From Hofstenia miamia (taxonomy: Eukaryota; Xenacoelomorpha; Acoela), in NCBI GenBank assembly GCA_004352715.1, contig SCFE01000056.1, positions 1,752,522-1,816,521 on the forward strand: a DNA stretch of 64,000 bases, given 5' to 3'. Both the position numbers and the translations under genes were made by a program. Positions 33,393 to 45,708 of this stretch are shown here, piece by piece. The stretch's first letter is position 1, and each line of letters begins with the position of its first letter. A model generated the notes under the pieces. That model saw only the letters and a list, made by a program, of their open reading frames with translations, did not search any database and had not been told where the DNA came from.

Positions 33393-36300
33393 CATTTTGT
33401 TTTATTGTACTTTAGCGTAATTGTGATTGTCTGACACGTTTGTATTTATTACATATTCATTTTTGAAATATATAATATACATTTTCCTCAAATATCATGA
33501 AATATACATACATATACATATATATATTTTGGGTTTCCGTTAGTGTGTTAGAAATATCTAACTAACAATTATGAAAGAATCGCATCATCTTTGACCTGAA
33601 ACCAGAAATAACTTGCTGTAACACTGGGAAATTTTAATATTCTCAGTAAATGATTTGAGATATTTCTATTATACTCCTCTCGTACGGTAAAAATTTTGTA
33701 AATACTGTAATTACGGCAGATTGGATATTGGCTTATATTTAAATTTATCTTTATCAAAATTGGATTCATAATATTATGTCTGGTTAATTATACTAAAAAA
33801 CTTAATTTCTAAAATTTTATGAAATGTTTTGTTTATTTCAAAATCGTAAACACAATTTCTGGACTTAAGGCAATCATTGAAATGGCAATTTCATAAACGC
33901 TGGAAACTATTCCGATCATCTTAGTGTTTCTTTATTGACCTTTTTGTAATGCAATCACCTCCATAAACTAATCAATTTGATAAATTATTGAAATAAAATG
34001 TGCAGGATCATTAAATTGTGATAAATTAAGTTTATAAGCAGAGGCAGGAAATGCTATAATACTTTCGTACAAACTCATAATTTATTGGAGCATACCAATT
34101 TTAGTTTAGCTTAGAATTTACCTGTTACATGACACCAGTGTCTGACATGTGAATAATATACATGTAGATTGGGCATACCGTATTCCCGATTCGAAAAATG
34201 AAATAATGGACAGGGTGATCTAGTATACCTTATCACATTTTTAGAATGGTTCCAACAATGTGAAATAATTCAGGCATTAATGCAATTAATATTTCATTCA
34301 AGTTGTTTCTTTTAGGTAATACGCAGTAATAGTATATGCAAATACACAGACTAATGAATTTACACATCATATAGAGTTCTAAGACCTGAATGTTAATGCC
34401 AGTGTAAACAATTAGTGAAAAACATACAATTCTCCAAAGAATTAAGAAATTAGCAATAACCATCAAGCATTCCAGAATTGTTACATATATTGAGATGTCA
34501 AAATAGATCTTTGATTTTTCATTAATTTTATCTACAACAAATATATCAAAGAAATGAGACCCATCTCGCTTGTTAGAAAACGAAGGACACGATATTCAAA
34601 ACCAGATAACCCACAACATGCACTGGTATCTCTTGATCCAATTGGATGTAATTGGGTTTACCACTCTTAAATTAAAATTATAGAAGGTTACTTAGAAACT
34701 TTTGTTGTCCGACGGTACAACAAAAACAACTTTCTACGGAAAAATGTCTATTTCGATTATGAGACATGTGGTGATTTGCACTCAATAATGATCAGTGATT
34801 AAAAACCGTATACAACCGGGGAGCCAGGATATTTTCGGTTCGTTTTGCACCATACCCCCGCGGTTCGGTTTACCGGCAACCTCTAATTCATGTTTTCGTA
34901 CATACGTATATGATTGACGTTTTCGTACGATTTCGAAGTAATGGTTTAGTATCATTTTTAAAGTGATTAACAATTCCGATTATTATAAACCCATATTAGC
35001 ATACAAATAATTACAGAATTCGTTTTTATTTATTAAAGTTATAATTTATAAATTCAATGGTTCTTATAAATTTTGTTTGTATTTGAATATCGAACTGCAT
35101 TCACAACCCCACAACCTAATACATACCAAAATATACACATACATAACATTTATATCAAGGTAATGATTAACAACACCCAAGAAACTTAATAAAATTCTAT
35201 TTAGTCCTATTCTATTCTGTGCTATTCTAGCTTGTTTAACATGTGAAAGCATTCAAGTAAATGAAAAATGCGGATCACCAAGCGAAAAGGATCCATTTGA
35301 TACTTTTTGAGACATTGAGTTATCTACACAATCAGATGCAGAATTTTCTACTGATTCCATTGATATATTGGATGTTTAGGTTTGGATAATTTTTTATTTT
35401 ACTAACAATGACAAGACTTAACAACAAAAATCCAAGATGGCCACCAAACTCCTAACAACCACTTTAAAAGTCTAAAAACTCATTAAAAATATGTGCTAAA
35501 AGTTATTTTCTACTCAAAATTTGGAGAAAACAAGTTCAAAAACCATATGGTGTAGGAATATGAATTTCTTCAAAAATGTGGTTTTCTACTTTTAAAAGGC
35601 AATAACTCCAAACAACAATAGTATCAATTGGGCCTTTTTCCCTTGATGCTCTTCAACTTCACTTAAATTCATGGACTCAATCATTGAAATAACATGAGCT
35701 TAAATTCCCTTAAATATCATCAATATTCATTTTTATTGATCAAAGCAAACTAATGGAATAAATTTGGTAAAGAAATTGGGCCATCAGGAATATGTATATC
35801 ATCAAAGAAGGCTAGAAACAAACTTTAAGTCATTAGCATACTTGGAAGGAATATTGTTTTGAGAATTTCAATTTAGCTCATTAGTATATATTACGAGGTT
35901 GTTTTAATTTATATAATTTAAATATCTCGACAAATTGGCAAAAGATATGCAGTTGCTGTAATTTCCCCCTTACAGATCACTTACAGCCTTCAGAGTCATT
36001 CCAATATTGAAATGCATGTATATCAAAGAGATATTGCGCTGTGAGAAAAGTTGAAATGCTCAAATATTGAGCTAATTTTAAACAAAAGAATGTAAACAGC
36101 TAAATCACTAATGTCCAAAGTGAAGCTTATCATGATATTACTCTACATAGAATTATCATATTAGATATATGACTACATATCGAACTCTTCATACCATTCA
36201 TATCATATTGTATCTATTTCAGTGGTTGGCAGCTAGCTTTTTTCTCTCTACAGCGGTAGTGACTTACATTTCCACCTGCCATTCTTGGCTGCCAAAACAA

Positions 36301-36580
36301 TGTTTAGAACAACGCTGAAAATTTTCTCTATTATTACGTAATAATAAAATACAATTTAAATACAAATATTCAATACCAAGATAGAGTTACAATTCGCATT
36401 AATTAATTAGTATCATTTAAGATTCATATTTAGGAAGTACAGGGTGACACATTTTAGTAAAATCATTTAAGCATGTTTAATGAAAATCGTTAGTTTTAAG
36501 TTATTTTATGCTACACTTAACTATGTATGACTAATTTTGACAAACGTCCAAAGTAAAATTTGCAAACGCGTTAATCAGCA
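33393..36580. other. AT-rich non-coding stretch
   Basis: No gene recognised. At about 34810-34886 there is a GC-rich patch (CCCGCGGTTCGGTTTACCGG ending CAACCTCTAA) that in reverse reads TTAGAGGTTGCCGGTAAACC, another hAT-type terminus. Confidence 0.45.
34810..34886. repeat. hAT-like terminus with GGTTCGGTTTACC words
   Basis: Read on the minus strand it begins TTAGAGGTTGCCGGTAAACC, the same TTAGAGGT start as the right end of the 28.1-kb MITE but a different word repeat. No partner end is identified. Confidence 0.4.
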
Positions 36581-37774
36581 ATGTATTCTCTTTACAAATT
36601 ACACAAAAATCCCAATGCTGATTTTGTTGGCAAACGGTATGACGTTGCGGCAAGGAAGTATTTGCGTTTGGCTCAATATAAGTTTTCGTCCAATGAGCAG
36701 AAGAAAAATAATTACGTCAATGCTAGTATTTGCTATCTTCATGCTAAAAATATAAAGAGCGCCGAAGATTCCATAGACAAAGCAAACGAGCTCCTTTTAA
36801 ATGAACAGAACACTTACACACCTGAAAACCTGAAAATTCAAATACTTAAAGAATATATCGATGCTTTTTCAAAAAGTGAGGAAGTTGAAGAAGATCAATA
36901 TAAACTTATTCGTGAGAAAATAAAGAAAAACTTCAAAGATTACGATTTGGCATTTGCAAACTTTGTGTTTGCTGAACTATGTCGAGATAATTCCAAGAAA
37001 CTTGATTTTTATAAGATTTCTTACGATATTTTGAATGAATGTAGTGACGAACGCGTAGCTTCAAATTTAAGATCCTTAGTGAGAATTTCTCAAGCCATGT
37101 GTAACACTAATAAGTGGCAAGAGTATTATTTAGATTCCTTACAACACTCTGAAATGTGTTCGAAACAGCGACTAATTTCTGTCTTCCTCATGGTGATGAT
37201 TAAGCACGATTCTTGTGGATATGATATGATCAAGTTGATTCACAACAACCTTGAGGGGACCAAAATCGCTAACATACTATTGCATCTGTTAAATGGAAGG
37301 GTTATTGTATTCATTGATAAAGACATATTAAGAGAACCAGCTAAGCGTTATAAAGACTTTTTTGAAAAAAAGTTACTGTATAAGTGCCTTATACTAGAAA
37401 ATAGTAAGTCTATTTCCAAGCATTTTAGGAAATGGGCTTTTCCTCCAGAACTTATAGAAAACTGTGAAAGTTCCACTATTTCAACAGCTGATTCCATAAG
37501 AATTTTGAATTCAAAGAAACTGAAAAAGAAAGTTTTATATCCTTTGAACTTCATTTTAATAAACTTAACGTCTAAAGATGTCCAACTAAAGGCCCACGCG
37601 CTAAAAGTTATTAATATTCAACGAATTGGATGTGAAAGCTCCCAAAATCATGTTGAATATTTAGAAAGATTTGCCAAAGATTCCTCATTGTTAACTGTAA
37701 GCGATCTATACGGAGACATCCCACACACTTTGATTACCTATGATTCCAATGATGTATACAAGATCCTTAACTAA
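36581..37774 (+). CDS. Uncharacterised 397-residue single-exon helical-repeat protein
   Basis: Opens at ATG 36581, with an in-frame TAA just upstream (36572-36574), and runs 397 codons. The N-terminal 90 residues (KRYDVAARKYLRLAQYKF, NNYVNASICYLHAKNIKSAE, DSIDKANELL) have paired amphipathic helices with Ala at TPR-like positions. This resembles alpha-solenoid adaptors of the SNAP/HAP40 kind, but only weakly. The rest is Lys/Leu/Ser-rich and mostly helical, with no catalytic motif, signal peptide or membrane segment. An AATAAA at 37956-37961 is about 180 bases after the stop. The long frame in AT-rich DNA, balanced codons and clean start make it a real gene or a recent retrocopy. Function unknown. 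Confidence 0.7.
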   Translation: MYSLYKLHKNPNADFVGKRYDVAARKYLRLAQYKFSSNEQKKNNYVNASICYLHAKNIKSAEDSIDKANELLLNEQNTYTPENLKIQILKEYIDAFSKSEEVEEDQYKLIREKIKKNFKDYDLAFANFVFAELCRDNSKKLDFYKISYDILNECSDERVASNLRSLVRISQAMCNTNKWQEYYLDSLQHSEMCSKQRLISVFLMVMIKHDSCGYDMIKLIHNNLEGTKIANILLHLLNGRVIVFIDKDILREPAKRYKDFFEKKLLYKCLILENSKSISKHFRKWAFPPELIENCESSTISTADSIRILNSKKLKKKVLYPLNFILINLTSKDVQLKAHALKVINIQRIGCESSQNHVEYLERFAKDSSLLTVSDLYGDIPHTLITYDSNDVYKILN

Positions 37775-37955
37775 TAGTAGAAAGTAGAGACGCGGCCATC
37801 GATATGTTAAGGTTTCCACAGCCACCCTAGGTGAATCAAGCAACCCTGGTTGACTACTGTTTTTCATGATGTATTTGACCAACACATTAGCAGACGATAC
37901 TAAAATTTCTTAATATTCCTTGTAGTTATATATTTTTATCAGACACTCTGCTTTT

Positions 37956-37961
37956 AATAAA
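37956..37961 (+). terminator. Possible polyadenylation signal
   Basis: AATAAA downstream of the 397-residue frame. The spacing (about 180 bases) is plausible, but AATAAA is also common by chance here. Confidence 0.35.
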
Positions 37962-38740
37962 ACATAATTGAAAATTTGCATAAAAACATTTGAGTAGCAA
38001 TGCAAAAATTTTGCACCCCTTTTATTATCGATAGTCGCCCTTAGATAATAATGCTCGCTAATTCTCTGTTCAGACGTGTTCTCTGTCCTTCCCATATTTA
38101 AATATATTTCTTGAGTTTCAGCTAAGTGAAATTTGCAGAGTTAAATTTGTTTATATTAGTCAGACAGAAGAAATTGTGAATTGTACTATATTGTGATTTT
38201 TATCAATTATCTATGGATTACTTAAAATTGAACTTCATGTAGAATTTTATCTAAGTAAAAACTTGGAATTTTTGTTAGCTGGAAGGTTAACTTTGCATAA
38301 TTTATCAAATTCTATAACATTTGACAATATTTTATAGCTTACTATTTTTAACCAGAGGCCAAGGAAAAGAGGTGGCTGGGAGGGTGAAAGACCCCCTCCC
38401 ATCCACCGCCCCAATAATTATCCCAAGTAGTATCAAATTTTTGAATTTTAAAAAATTTAAGCTTTGTATAGGAGACCTTACAGCCTCTGTTTTAAGCAGT
38501 CGTATTGTGATAACATTTTGAATATACAACTTGTAGTTGCAATTGTTAGGCAGCGCACTTCGATATTTATTATAAACACAAATAGAACACTGAACAACAA
38601 ACAATTTTGTTAGATTCTTGACTTGAAATTAAGATTTAATGAGAAAATTCAGAACCAACATCTAATTACTCAACTAGCAAATCTTGCTTAGAAGAAGCAA
38701 ATTTATATTATCTGGCTTTCCAATATTTGGATTGTATATA
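37962..38740. other. Non-coding stretch
   Basis: No supportable gene. Confidence 0.5.
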
Positions 38741-38749
38741 TGTATATGC

Positions 38750-38802
<53 letters not shown>

Positions 38803-38836
38803 TAATATAATGCATCTTAACATTATACTCAACTTT
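38738..38836. repeat. (TA)n tract followed by a segment also present at 44.4 kb
   Basis: The stretch TATAATATAATGCATC through TTATACTCAACTTT, ending at the single N at 38837, is repeated at about 44447-44481. One of the two placements is probably a gap-filling artefact around similar (TA)n flanks. Confidence 0.6.
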
Positions 38837-39224
38837 NTATATTTATCTATATATATATATAAATTTTAAACAAACTTTGCAAGGGTTGTTACATTTATAT
38901 GATCATGTTCAAAACAGATGATGGTGATAAAAATTGAATTTCTACATTGTTCTTAGCAATTCTTAAAAATGATTCAAATTTGTTAAAATTTTGTACATTT
39001 AAGTAAATATATCACCAATATATTTTACAAGTTTATAAATATGATATATTTTGAAAAAAATTGTTGGTGGTGTGGGACGTCGGTACTAAATTCCTGCTCT
39101 GAATCTCTACTGCAAAGATTCCTATTCTATTTGTTAAGCTGCTACCAACATCATCACTAGAGAATGACAATATGGGATCCAATAATTTTTAGATCAAAAA
39201 ATTAAGCTTTGACGACATTTCCAG

Positions 39225-39620
39225 CATTTACCCGAGCACGACCCGGCCCGAAATCTGGTTGGGTTTAATCAGGTACCTGATGCCACTCTCTAATCGTCAC
39301 AAATGAAGTTTCCTGTTAGGAGACTAAGTAAAAAACTTACTGGTAATCGGTTGGAAATACCACTGATTTTGAATTTTGTATAGTTTTTGTTGTGTGGTTT
39401 ATAGTTGCTGTAAAATTGAAAGTACGGGTATGGGCAAAACTGTTACAATTAAAGCCACATTCACTTGTTGACATTTGTTCCGCGCTTCATATTCAAGTGC
39501 CCTATTCAAAAAAATTCTGCCAGACACGAGACGCTAAAAACCGAACCGGGCCTGATTGCTTGGACCGGCTTTACCCGCATTCCATACAGTTGTCAAAAAT
39601 CGTCCCAACCTGGCCCGCAG
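39225..39620. repeat. GACCCGGCCCG-rich hAT-like element
   Basis: CGAGCACGACCCGGCCCGAA ... TGCCACTCTC reads in reverse as a GAGAGTGGCA-type terminus, close to the CAGAGTGGCA end at 6911. Related words (CCGAACCGGGCC, CAACCTGGCCCGC) lie at 39540-39615. It is probably one non-autonomous element of about 400 bp. Confidence 0.45.
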
Positions 39621-40259
39621 CTTTTAGTCTAATAATCTGTATTTTTCTAAAACAGGAACGAAGCACAAAAAAATAAAAGTGTACGTGAAAAGAACAAAAG
39701 CAAATTACATGCTGAAAGACAAACGACTGCATGCAAGAGTTTTGAATAAACATGTGCTGCAGAAAAGTGTCATTCAGAAACAGATTCGACCTTCCGTTGC
39801 TGATCCTATTCAGGATTAGTGCAACTTTTTGACAAATTTTAGCACTAGTGAAACGGAAACTAGTCCTCTTTAAAGCTAGTATTTTCGAAATATGTCATTT
39901 AGGATGCATGATATTGATTGATTGCAATATTTTATGCAAGTGTTTGTAAGAAAGTGAAACAACATGTATAAAACACCCTGAAAAACTAAAATGATTTTAC
40001 GTTTTATATCTCAAATAAATGCCAATAGTAAATTATGCCTAGCGAAATAACGTTGATAAGCGCAAGATCATCCCCATTGCATCTGGGTACTCAAGGGTTG
40101 CCGTGGATTCAATATTTTCCGATCCATATCCAATGCAATCCACAAAAATATGCATGGATCAACGCATAATGATCCCTATTCACAAGGTAAATTCCCCGAA
40201 GATAAATTCAAAGCATACGCGCACTTCTTGAGTTAGTTTGAACAATTTAAATAATGTGT
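39621..40259. other. Non-coding stretch
   Basis: No supportable gene. Confidence 0.5.
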
Positions 40260-40555
40260 GGGCCACCGATTTTCCGCTGTTCAAGACTGAGTTCACCCGT
40301 TACGCTCTCAACCCGCCCGTTAAAGCTTAAGCTCGCCCGAGCGTGATTTCATTATGTACCTGTTAATTACTCCAGATCCAATAAAAACATTAGTATCAGC
40401 TGTTCACTCTGTGGTAGATTTGAGATTGTAAACAGAGATATTGTGTTTTGAGATAGTAAACAGAATAGACTTACAATACTTTTATCTTTTCTTTTCTATG
40501 CCAGCCCATGGCCCAGCCGAGCTCGTGGGCCACGGGCCGGCATGCACACCACTAC
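40260..40555. repeat. GGCCCG/GCCCG-rich hAT-like MITE
   Basis: The right end, read on the minus strand, is GTAGTGGTGTGCATGCCGGC followed by CCGTGGCCCACGAGC. The left part holds CCCGTTACGCTCTCAACCCG and CTCGCCCGAGCG. GTGGTGTGCA-x-GCCGGCCCG is a common hAT-type terminus. No open frame. Confidence 0.45.
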
Positions 40556-43500
40556 TTTCTGCATCCAATGTAATAAACTAGTCCTTTCCACTAAAAATAT
40601 TTTAGAAGAACAAAATACATACTTTAGGCTCTAGACCTCTCATTCAACTTTGCATTGTATATAAATACTGGGAAATTTGTTAAGGTAACTTATTTCGTCT
40701 TTGTATTCCATTAGAAGAGAGAAAATCTCCACATCTCTCACATAAAAGTAATGATTCCATTACTTCTACTGGATTTCTTCTAATGAAATTTCAAATCTCA
40801 ACACCCTTACTTTAAAGAAGAACTACAGAAAATATAGTTATCTGTTGAAAGCTTGGAAGCTCTTAATAATGTGAATCATGCATTTCAGGAGAATTTCATG
40901 TTTACTGAAAAGCAAAATCTAAACAAATGAATAGTTTCAAATTGTTGAAAACAAATTCCTTCATTTTATGAATCCGTTGAAAATATCTTTCTAGACAAAC
41001 TTGAAGCTTCAATTAATGAAAACTGCAATAATTCTAACAATACATTAAAGAATTTTAATATGCAGTGCAGAGTTTAAATTGGCCATCTGCAACATTAAAA
41101 GTGGTGTTTTCATAATTTAAGTGGCTGAAAATGTATTCATCAACAATTACCGCAACACAGAAGGTTAGTAAAATTAGAAATTTGTTATAGTCTTAGTCTT
41201 CTTTTAGGATATGCTAACTGGCTCAGGTTGGCATTTAACCAATTGCTAGTAATGAATAAACAAAGCATTGTATTTCATATATCAATATTCTAGCTCGCCA
41301 CAAGCTTGCTCAGAGCTAGCCCTACCATTTACGAGAGCTCAATGTGGATAAATTTTTCTGAAACAATTCAATAAAGTGTTTTTTTCAATCGAATTCAAGC
41401 AAATAACTAACTAATAAAGCAAGTTGTACAACTAATCACTACAAAATTAACTATTAGCAAGAGACAAAGTATTTTCTGCACATGATAGCTTAATCAAGGA
41501 ACTGTAACCAACATTTTTTGCAAGGTCAAGTGGTGAAGGCTGGTCCATTGATTTGCTCCGCTTTTTATTTTCAGTTGGGTCTGGGCCCAATAAAAGTAAT
41601 GTATTTTTTATTGCATTGCAAGCGTTAATGTCAATTTGGGAGGCCTAAGAAGCATAGAACACTGTTTTTTGAAAAACAAAATGATCTCCTGTAATATCAG
41701 TAAAATTTTCATCGTTTTTTAATTTTGCATGTTTTTAGTTTTTCAAAAGTAATCATATAAAAAAACTTTAACATTATTATTTCATTAGTTCAAAACAGTA
41801 AAACAAACTTGTTTCTTGCAACAGCAAGTCACTGGAATTTGATAGATTACTGCGTATATGCACATGATGTACGACTAGAAGTAGTTGACTCAGGTAGGAT
41901 AAACTCCTGAACTTCAAATTTAAGACGTTCTCTAGAGCAGGCATTGACTAGATGGGTGAAATGCAGTTCTATGCAAGTCATTGCAGCAAGATTGTACTTA
42001 AGAATCTCGTAAGAATTGACATCACTGTTTACATGCTGTTCTTTTGAAAAAATCGACAGTCGCAATTCTTTACAAAATCTAAAAAACCTTCATCAAATCT
42101 TAGTATTCTAAATTTGTTTTAAGGAAAAAGCCAGCCGACACACAAATTTCACTAAGGATGTTTGGGAATGTCAGAAATTTGTATTTTCAATATTATCGAC
42201 CTCTAGTGTGACATGGAGCATGTGGAAAATACATGAATATTAAAATATGTTGATATTCTCAGAAACACCATTTATTTACATACTCAAGAATTGCACATGA
42301 AGAAACGTATGAAGAACATAATAACGTTAGAAAGTCAAAATTTCAATTTAGCAAGGCATTGAAAAGCATCTTTACAGTAATGGATTTATTTTCCTCTCAT
42401 GCAACGCCCACATTCTTTGGAAAAGCATCCAGTTACACGTACCATGACAATTAGTGTGATATACCAACAAATTGGTGCAATATGGTAGCAATAGTAAAAT
42501 AATTCTTATCAAAGATTTTTTTGGGATTACATAATCACCATGTAGTTTCAACAGACTTGCACTCCAAGCTCGTTCATCTTCTAAGCTAATTAATATTGGT
42601 TATGGACATGCTAAAGTACAAGTCTATATTGAACTTCTCGCATCATCTTTAAATAAGCTAAAGATGGCACATCACTGTAACACAGGCTACTGCAGATGAT
42701 ATGCAGGATGATGTGAACAATTTGCATATTTGTCTGAATTCTGCGTTACAGTAGGAAGGTAATGATTTTGAAAGTTTGCTGTCACATTTACATAAGCCAC
42801 CTACACAATTGTTTACTAATGAAATTTCTAAAAACTAACAATGTTTAATCCGTATGCCAAAAGCAGTTTCGCTTTTAAAATGTGAGCACTTAATCCATTA
42901 TTAAGAATCTAATTATGAAATGATAAATGTCAAATTGAATACAATTACTGGAATGTCGAAGAACAAAGAAAAGGCCTATGTCATACATTTCTGGTAATCT
43001 ACATAAAAGAGCACTCACGTCCGATAAAAGCACTTAACTAAGTTGAGACCAATTTTCAAGATAAGAAACAATTTTACAAACGGTTCACTGAACCATTATT
43101 ATACCCCAAATTAAAGCTAAAATAATATATGAACGGTGATTTATCTACTTGATGTCTGCTCGTATAAATTAAGACACGTAGACCGCTGCTAACTTGGGCA
43201 TGGCCTCAAAACAGCAATGAGCACAATATTTAGCAACCCGAAATAAGATAATGAAGACTAGTTAGAAAATTGTAATTTGACCAATTTAATTTTCTTAGGT
43301 GTGTTCCCAATATGGCAAACCAAACCAATAGAATTATAGAAAAATCATGGAACGTCAGACATTCTATTGGGAAAATTGGGTATAAGCATAGGTTGATATT
43401 GAGCTTGTGATAGCCACTGTTCTAACCGCTATATCATTTATTTTGAAACTATCTATTTTGTAAATAAATTATGGCCAGTCACTATGAGCGTTCATATAAA

Positions 43501-44220
43501 ATGCTGATGATTTATATTAGGGTGCTGATGCCCAGGATTTTTTTGAAAATTTTGTCCACAATGTCAAATTTAAAATAATAATAATTGCAAAAGTCTTGCA
43601 TTTAACATCTAACAAGTTGTTTGTTGATGGAATATTCATTAAAGTTGGATTTGCAATTTAAAGGTATCTTTGTTATTTCGACTGCTATGGTAGTGCTTCT
43701 ATGTAATATTAATCTAATTTCAAAAATGGTATGTTTTTGGTTGAAGTTAAATAAATTCTAAAACTACCAATTCGGAAACACTGGGCATAATCAAGAACAT
43801 GTGCGCTTTATTGAGTTCTGAAATGAGCAGGTACATTAAATTGAATAACAAGCTCCTTAGGAGCCTTAGGGCTATGCGGGCCAGGCTTGTGCTTATAACC
43901 CGGCATAGACCTGGCTCATCTCTGTGGCAGAAAGAATCCTTGTTTGTCGTGATTGCTTGCTGAGATGTTGGCACAAAGCATATTTTTTAAATCCATCAAT
44001 ACATGTATTGATGTAGTTGAGAATCGGTTTTACTAATAGTGTTGGTTGGTTGTGTGTATTTGTAGCTGACTGGCAATCTGCTGTTCCGGCAATACCACTG
44101 CTAGAAACCAGCATAGAACTTTCTTGGAAGGATTTACATTTTAGAAATCCAAAGGCGTACTAATAAAAGCATTAAGTCTACCGGAAAGATCTGTCCGTTT
44201 TTGGAATAAAGCAAAATACT
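40556..44220. other. AT-rich non-coding stretch
   Basis: No supportable gene. Minus-strand frames of about 70 codons near 41847-42065 and 43747-44114 lack motifs. A GCTCG-word patch at about 41292-41335 resembles the repeat inside the 46.5-47.3 kb indel. Confidence 0.5.
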
Positions 44221-44228
44221 CAGCTGTA

Positions 44229-44450
44229 ATAATATATATATANNNNNNNNNNNNNNNNNNNNNNNNNNNNNNNNNNNNNNNNNNNNNNNNNNNNNNNNNN
44301 NNNNNNNNNNNNNNNNNNNNNNNNNNNNNNNNNNNNNNNNNNNNNNNNNNNNNNNNNNNNNNNNNNNNNNNNNNNNNNNNNNNNNNNNNNNNNNNNNNNN
44401 NNNNNNNNNNNNNNNNNNNNNNNNNNNNNNNNNTATATATATATATATAA
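44229..44450. other. Assembly gap (191 N) in a (TA)n tract
   Basis: N at 44243-44433 with (TA)n on both sides. Frames through it are artefacts. Confidence 0.9.
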
Positions 44451-44932
44451 TATAATGCATCTTAACATTATACTCAACTTTTAAAAATATTACCACCAGT
44501 TTACTGACGAAAATAGACTATCTATCGAAACCGGTTTAATATAGCCTATGTGTTTAATTTCTTATTTTATTTACGAAAATATGCATTAAGACTAGAGCCC
44601 TTTAAACGAGAAGAAAAAAAGCCCTAGTAATCTTGAGTGCAGTGAGTGAAACTTACATGCTAAGTAAAAAACCTATACTCAGTGCGTTTCTTATCTAGTG
44701 CAATTTAGGTGATAACAATAACGAATTTTAATAATGAATGAAATGCATAACAACAAAAACCTCTAACCGTACACCTAGCCCTAAGTTAAAGAACATGCTA
44801 GTCAAGCTGTGCCCCATCTAGGTGACTTTAACTGCGCAGAAGACTTTTAGAAAAGCATAACTTAATAAAAGTGAAGTCAATTGAAAACAGAAACAAGTTT
44901 ACTGAATCCGAAATCGAGAAACAAAATGAAAG
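44451..44932. other. Non-coding stretch between gaps
   Basis: Nothing recognised apart from the segment shared with 38.8 kb. Confidence 0.5.
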
Positions 44933-45261
44933 ATATATATATATANNNNNNNNNNNNNNNNNNNNNNNNNNNNNNNNNNNNNNNNNNNNNNNNNNNNNNN
45001 NNNNNNNNNNNNNNNNNNNNNNNNNNNNNNNNNNNNNNNNNNNNNNNNNNNNNNNNNNNNNNNNNNNNNNNNNNNNNNNNNNNNNNNNNNNNNNNNNNNN
45101 NNNNNNNNNNNNNNNNNNNNNNNNNNNNNNNNNNNNNNNNNNNNNNNNNNNNNNNNNNNNNNNNNNNNNNNNNNNNNNNNNNNNNNNNNNNNNNNNNNNN
45201 NNNNNNNNNNNNNNNNNNNNNNNNNNNNNNNNNNNNNNNNNNNNNNNNNNNNNNNNNNNNN

Positions 45262-45291
<30 letters not shown>
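44933..45291. other. Assembly gap (316 N) in a (TA)n tract
   Basis: N at 44946-45261 with (TA)n flanks. Confidence 0.9.
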
Positions 45292-45296
<5 letters not shown>

Positions 45297-45708
45297 CAAT
45301 ATAACACAGCATAGAAATGGGAAAACTCTGTGTGAATATTATGAAAATATTATATATTTGCGTTTTTCCGTTGTAGTAACACTGGGATTTTGCAGACACA
45401 TTTAGCAGAGTAATCTACTTGGAATGTAGAAATTAAATGCTAGCCATCTTGTAAGCATTATATTTTACATAATTCTAAATGTGTTTGCAATTTAAGGAAG
45501 TCCTCAAGTACATTTATATCAACAAATTCTATATGCTCAAGGCCTAAGTCATAATGATATAATTTTAAACAATGTGAGTTTAATATGCAATTCATAATAA
45601 TATATTGAATTGCAAAAGATTCATATAAAAAGTGTAATTATTCCTTTAATGCTTCGTTTAAATTTCATTTCAACAAAGTTACCATGTGAAATAATTCAAG
45701 TGAGATTT

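Noticed and set aside
36581-37774. Naming the 397-residue protein as a HAP40/F8A homologue
   Set aside because: Only a short N-terminal resemblance seen by eye; not enough to assign.
43853-43925. tRNA-like GC-richer patch
   Set aside because: No cloverleaf with a proper T-loop or anticodon stem can be drawn; no tRNA or CRISPR was found in the window.
44134-45405. Open frames of 85-174 codons across the two large N gaps
   Set aside because: Same artefact: (TA)n flanks and N bases.
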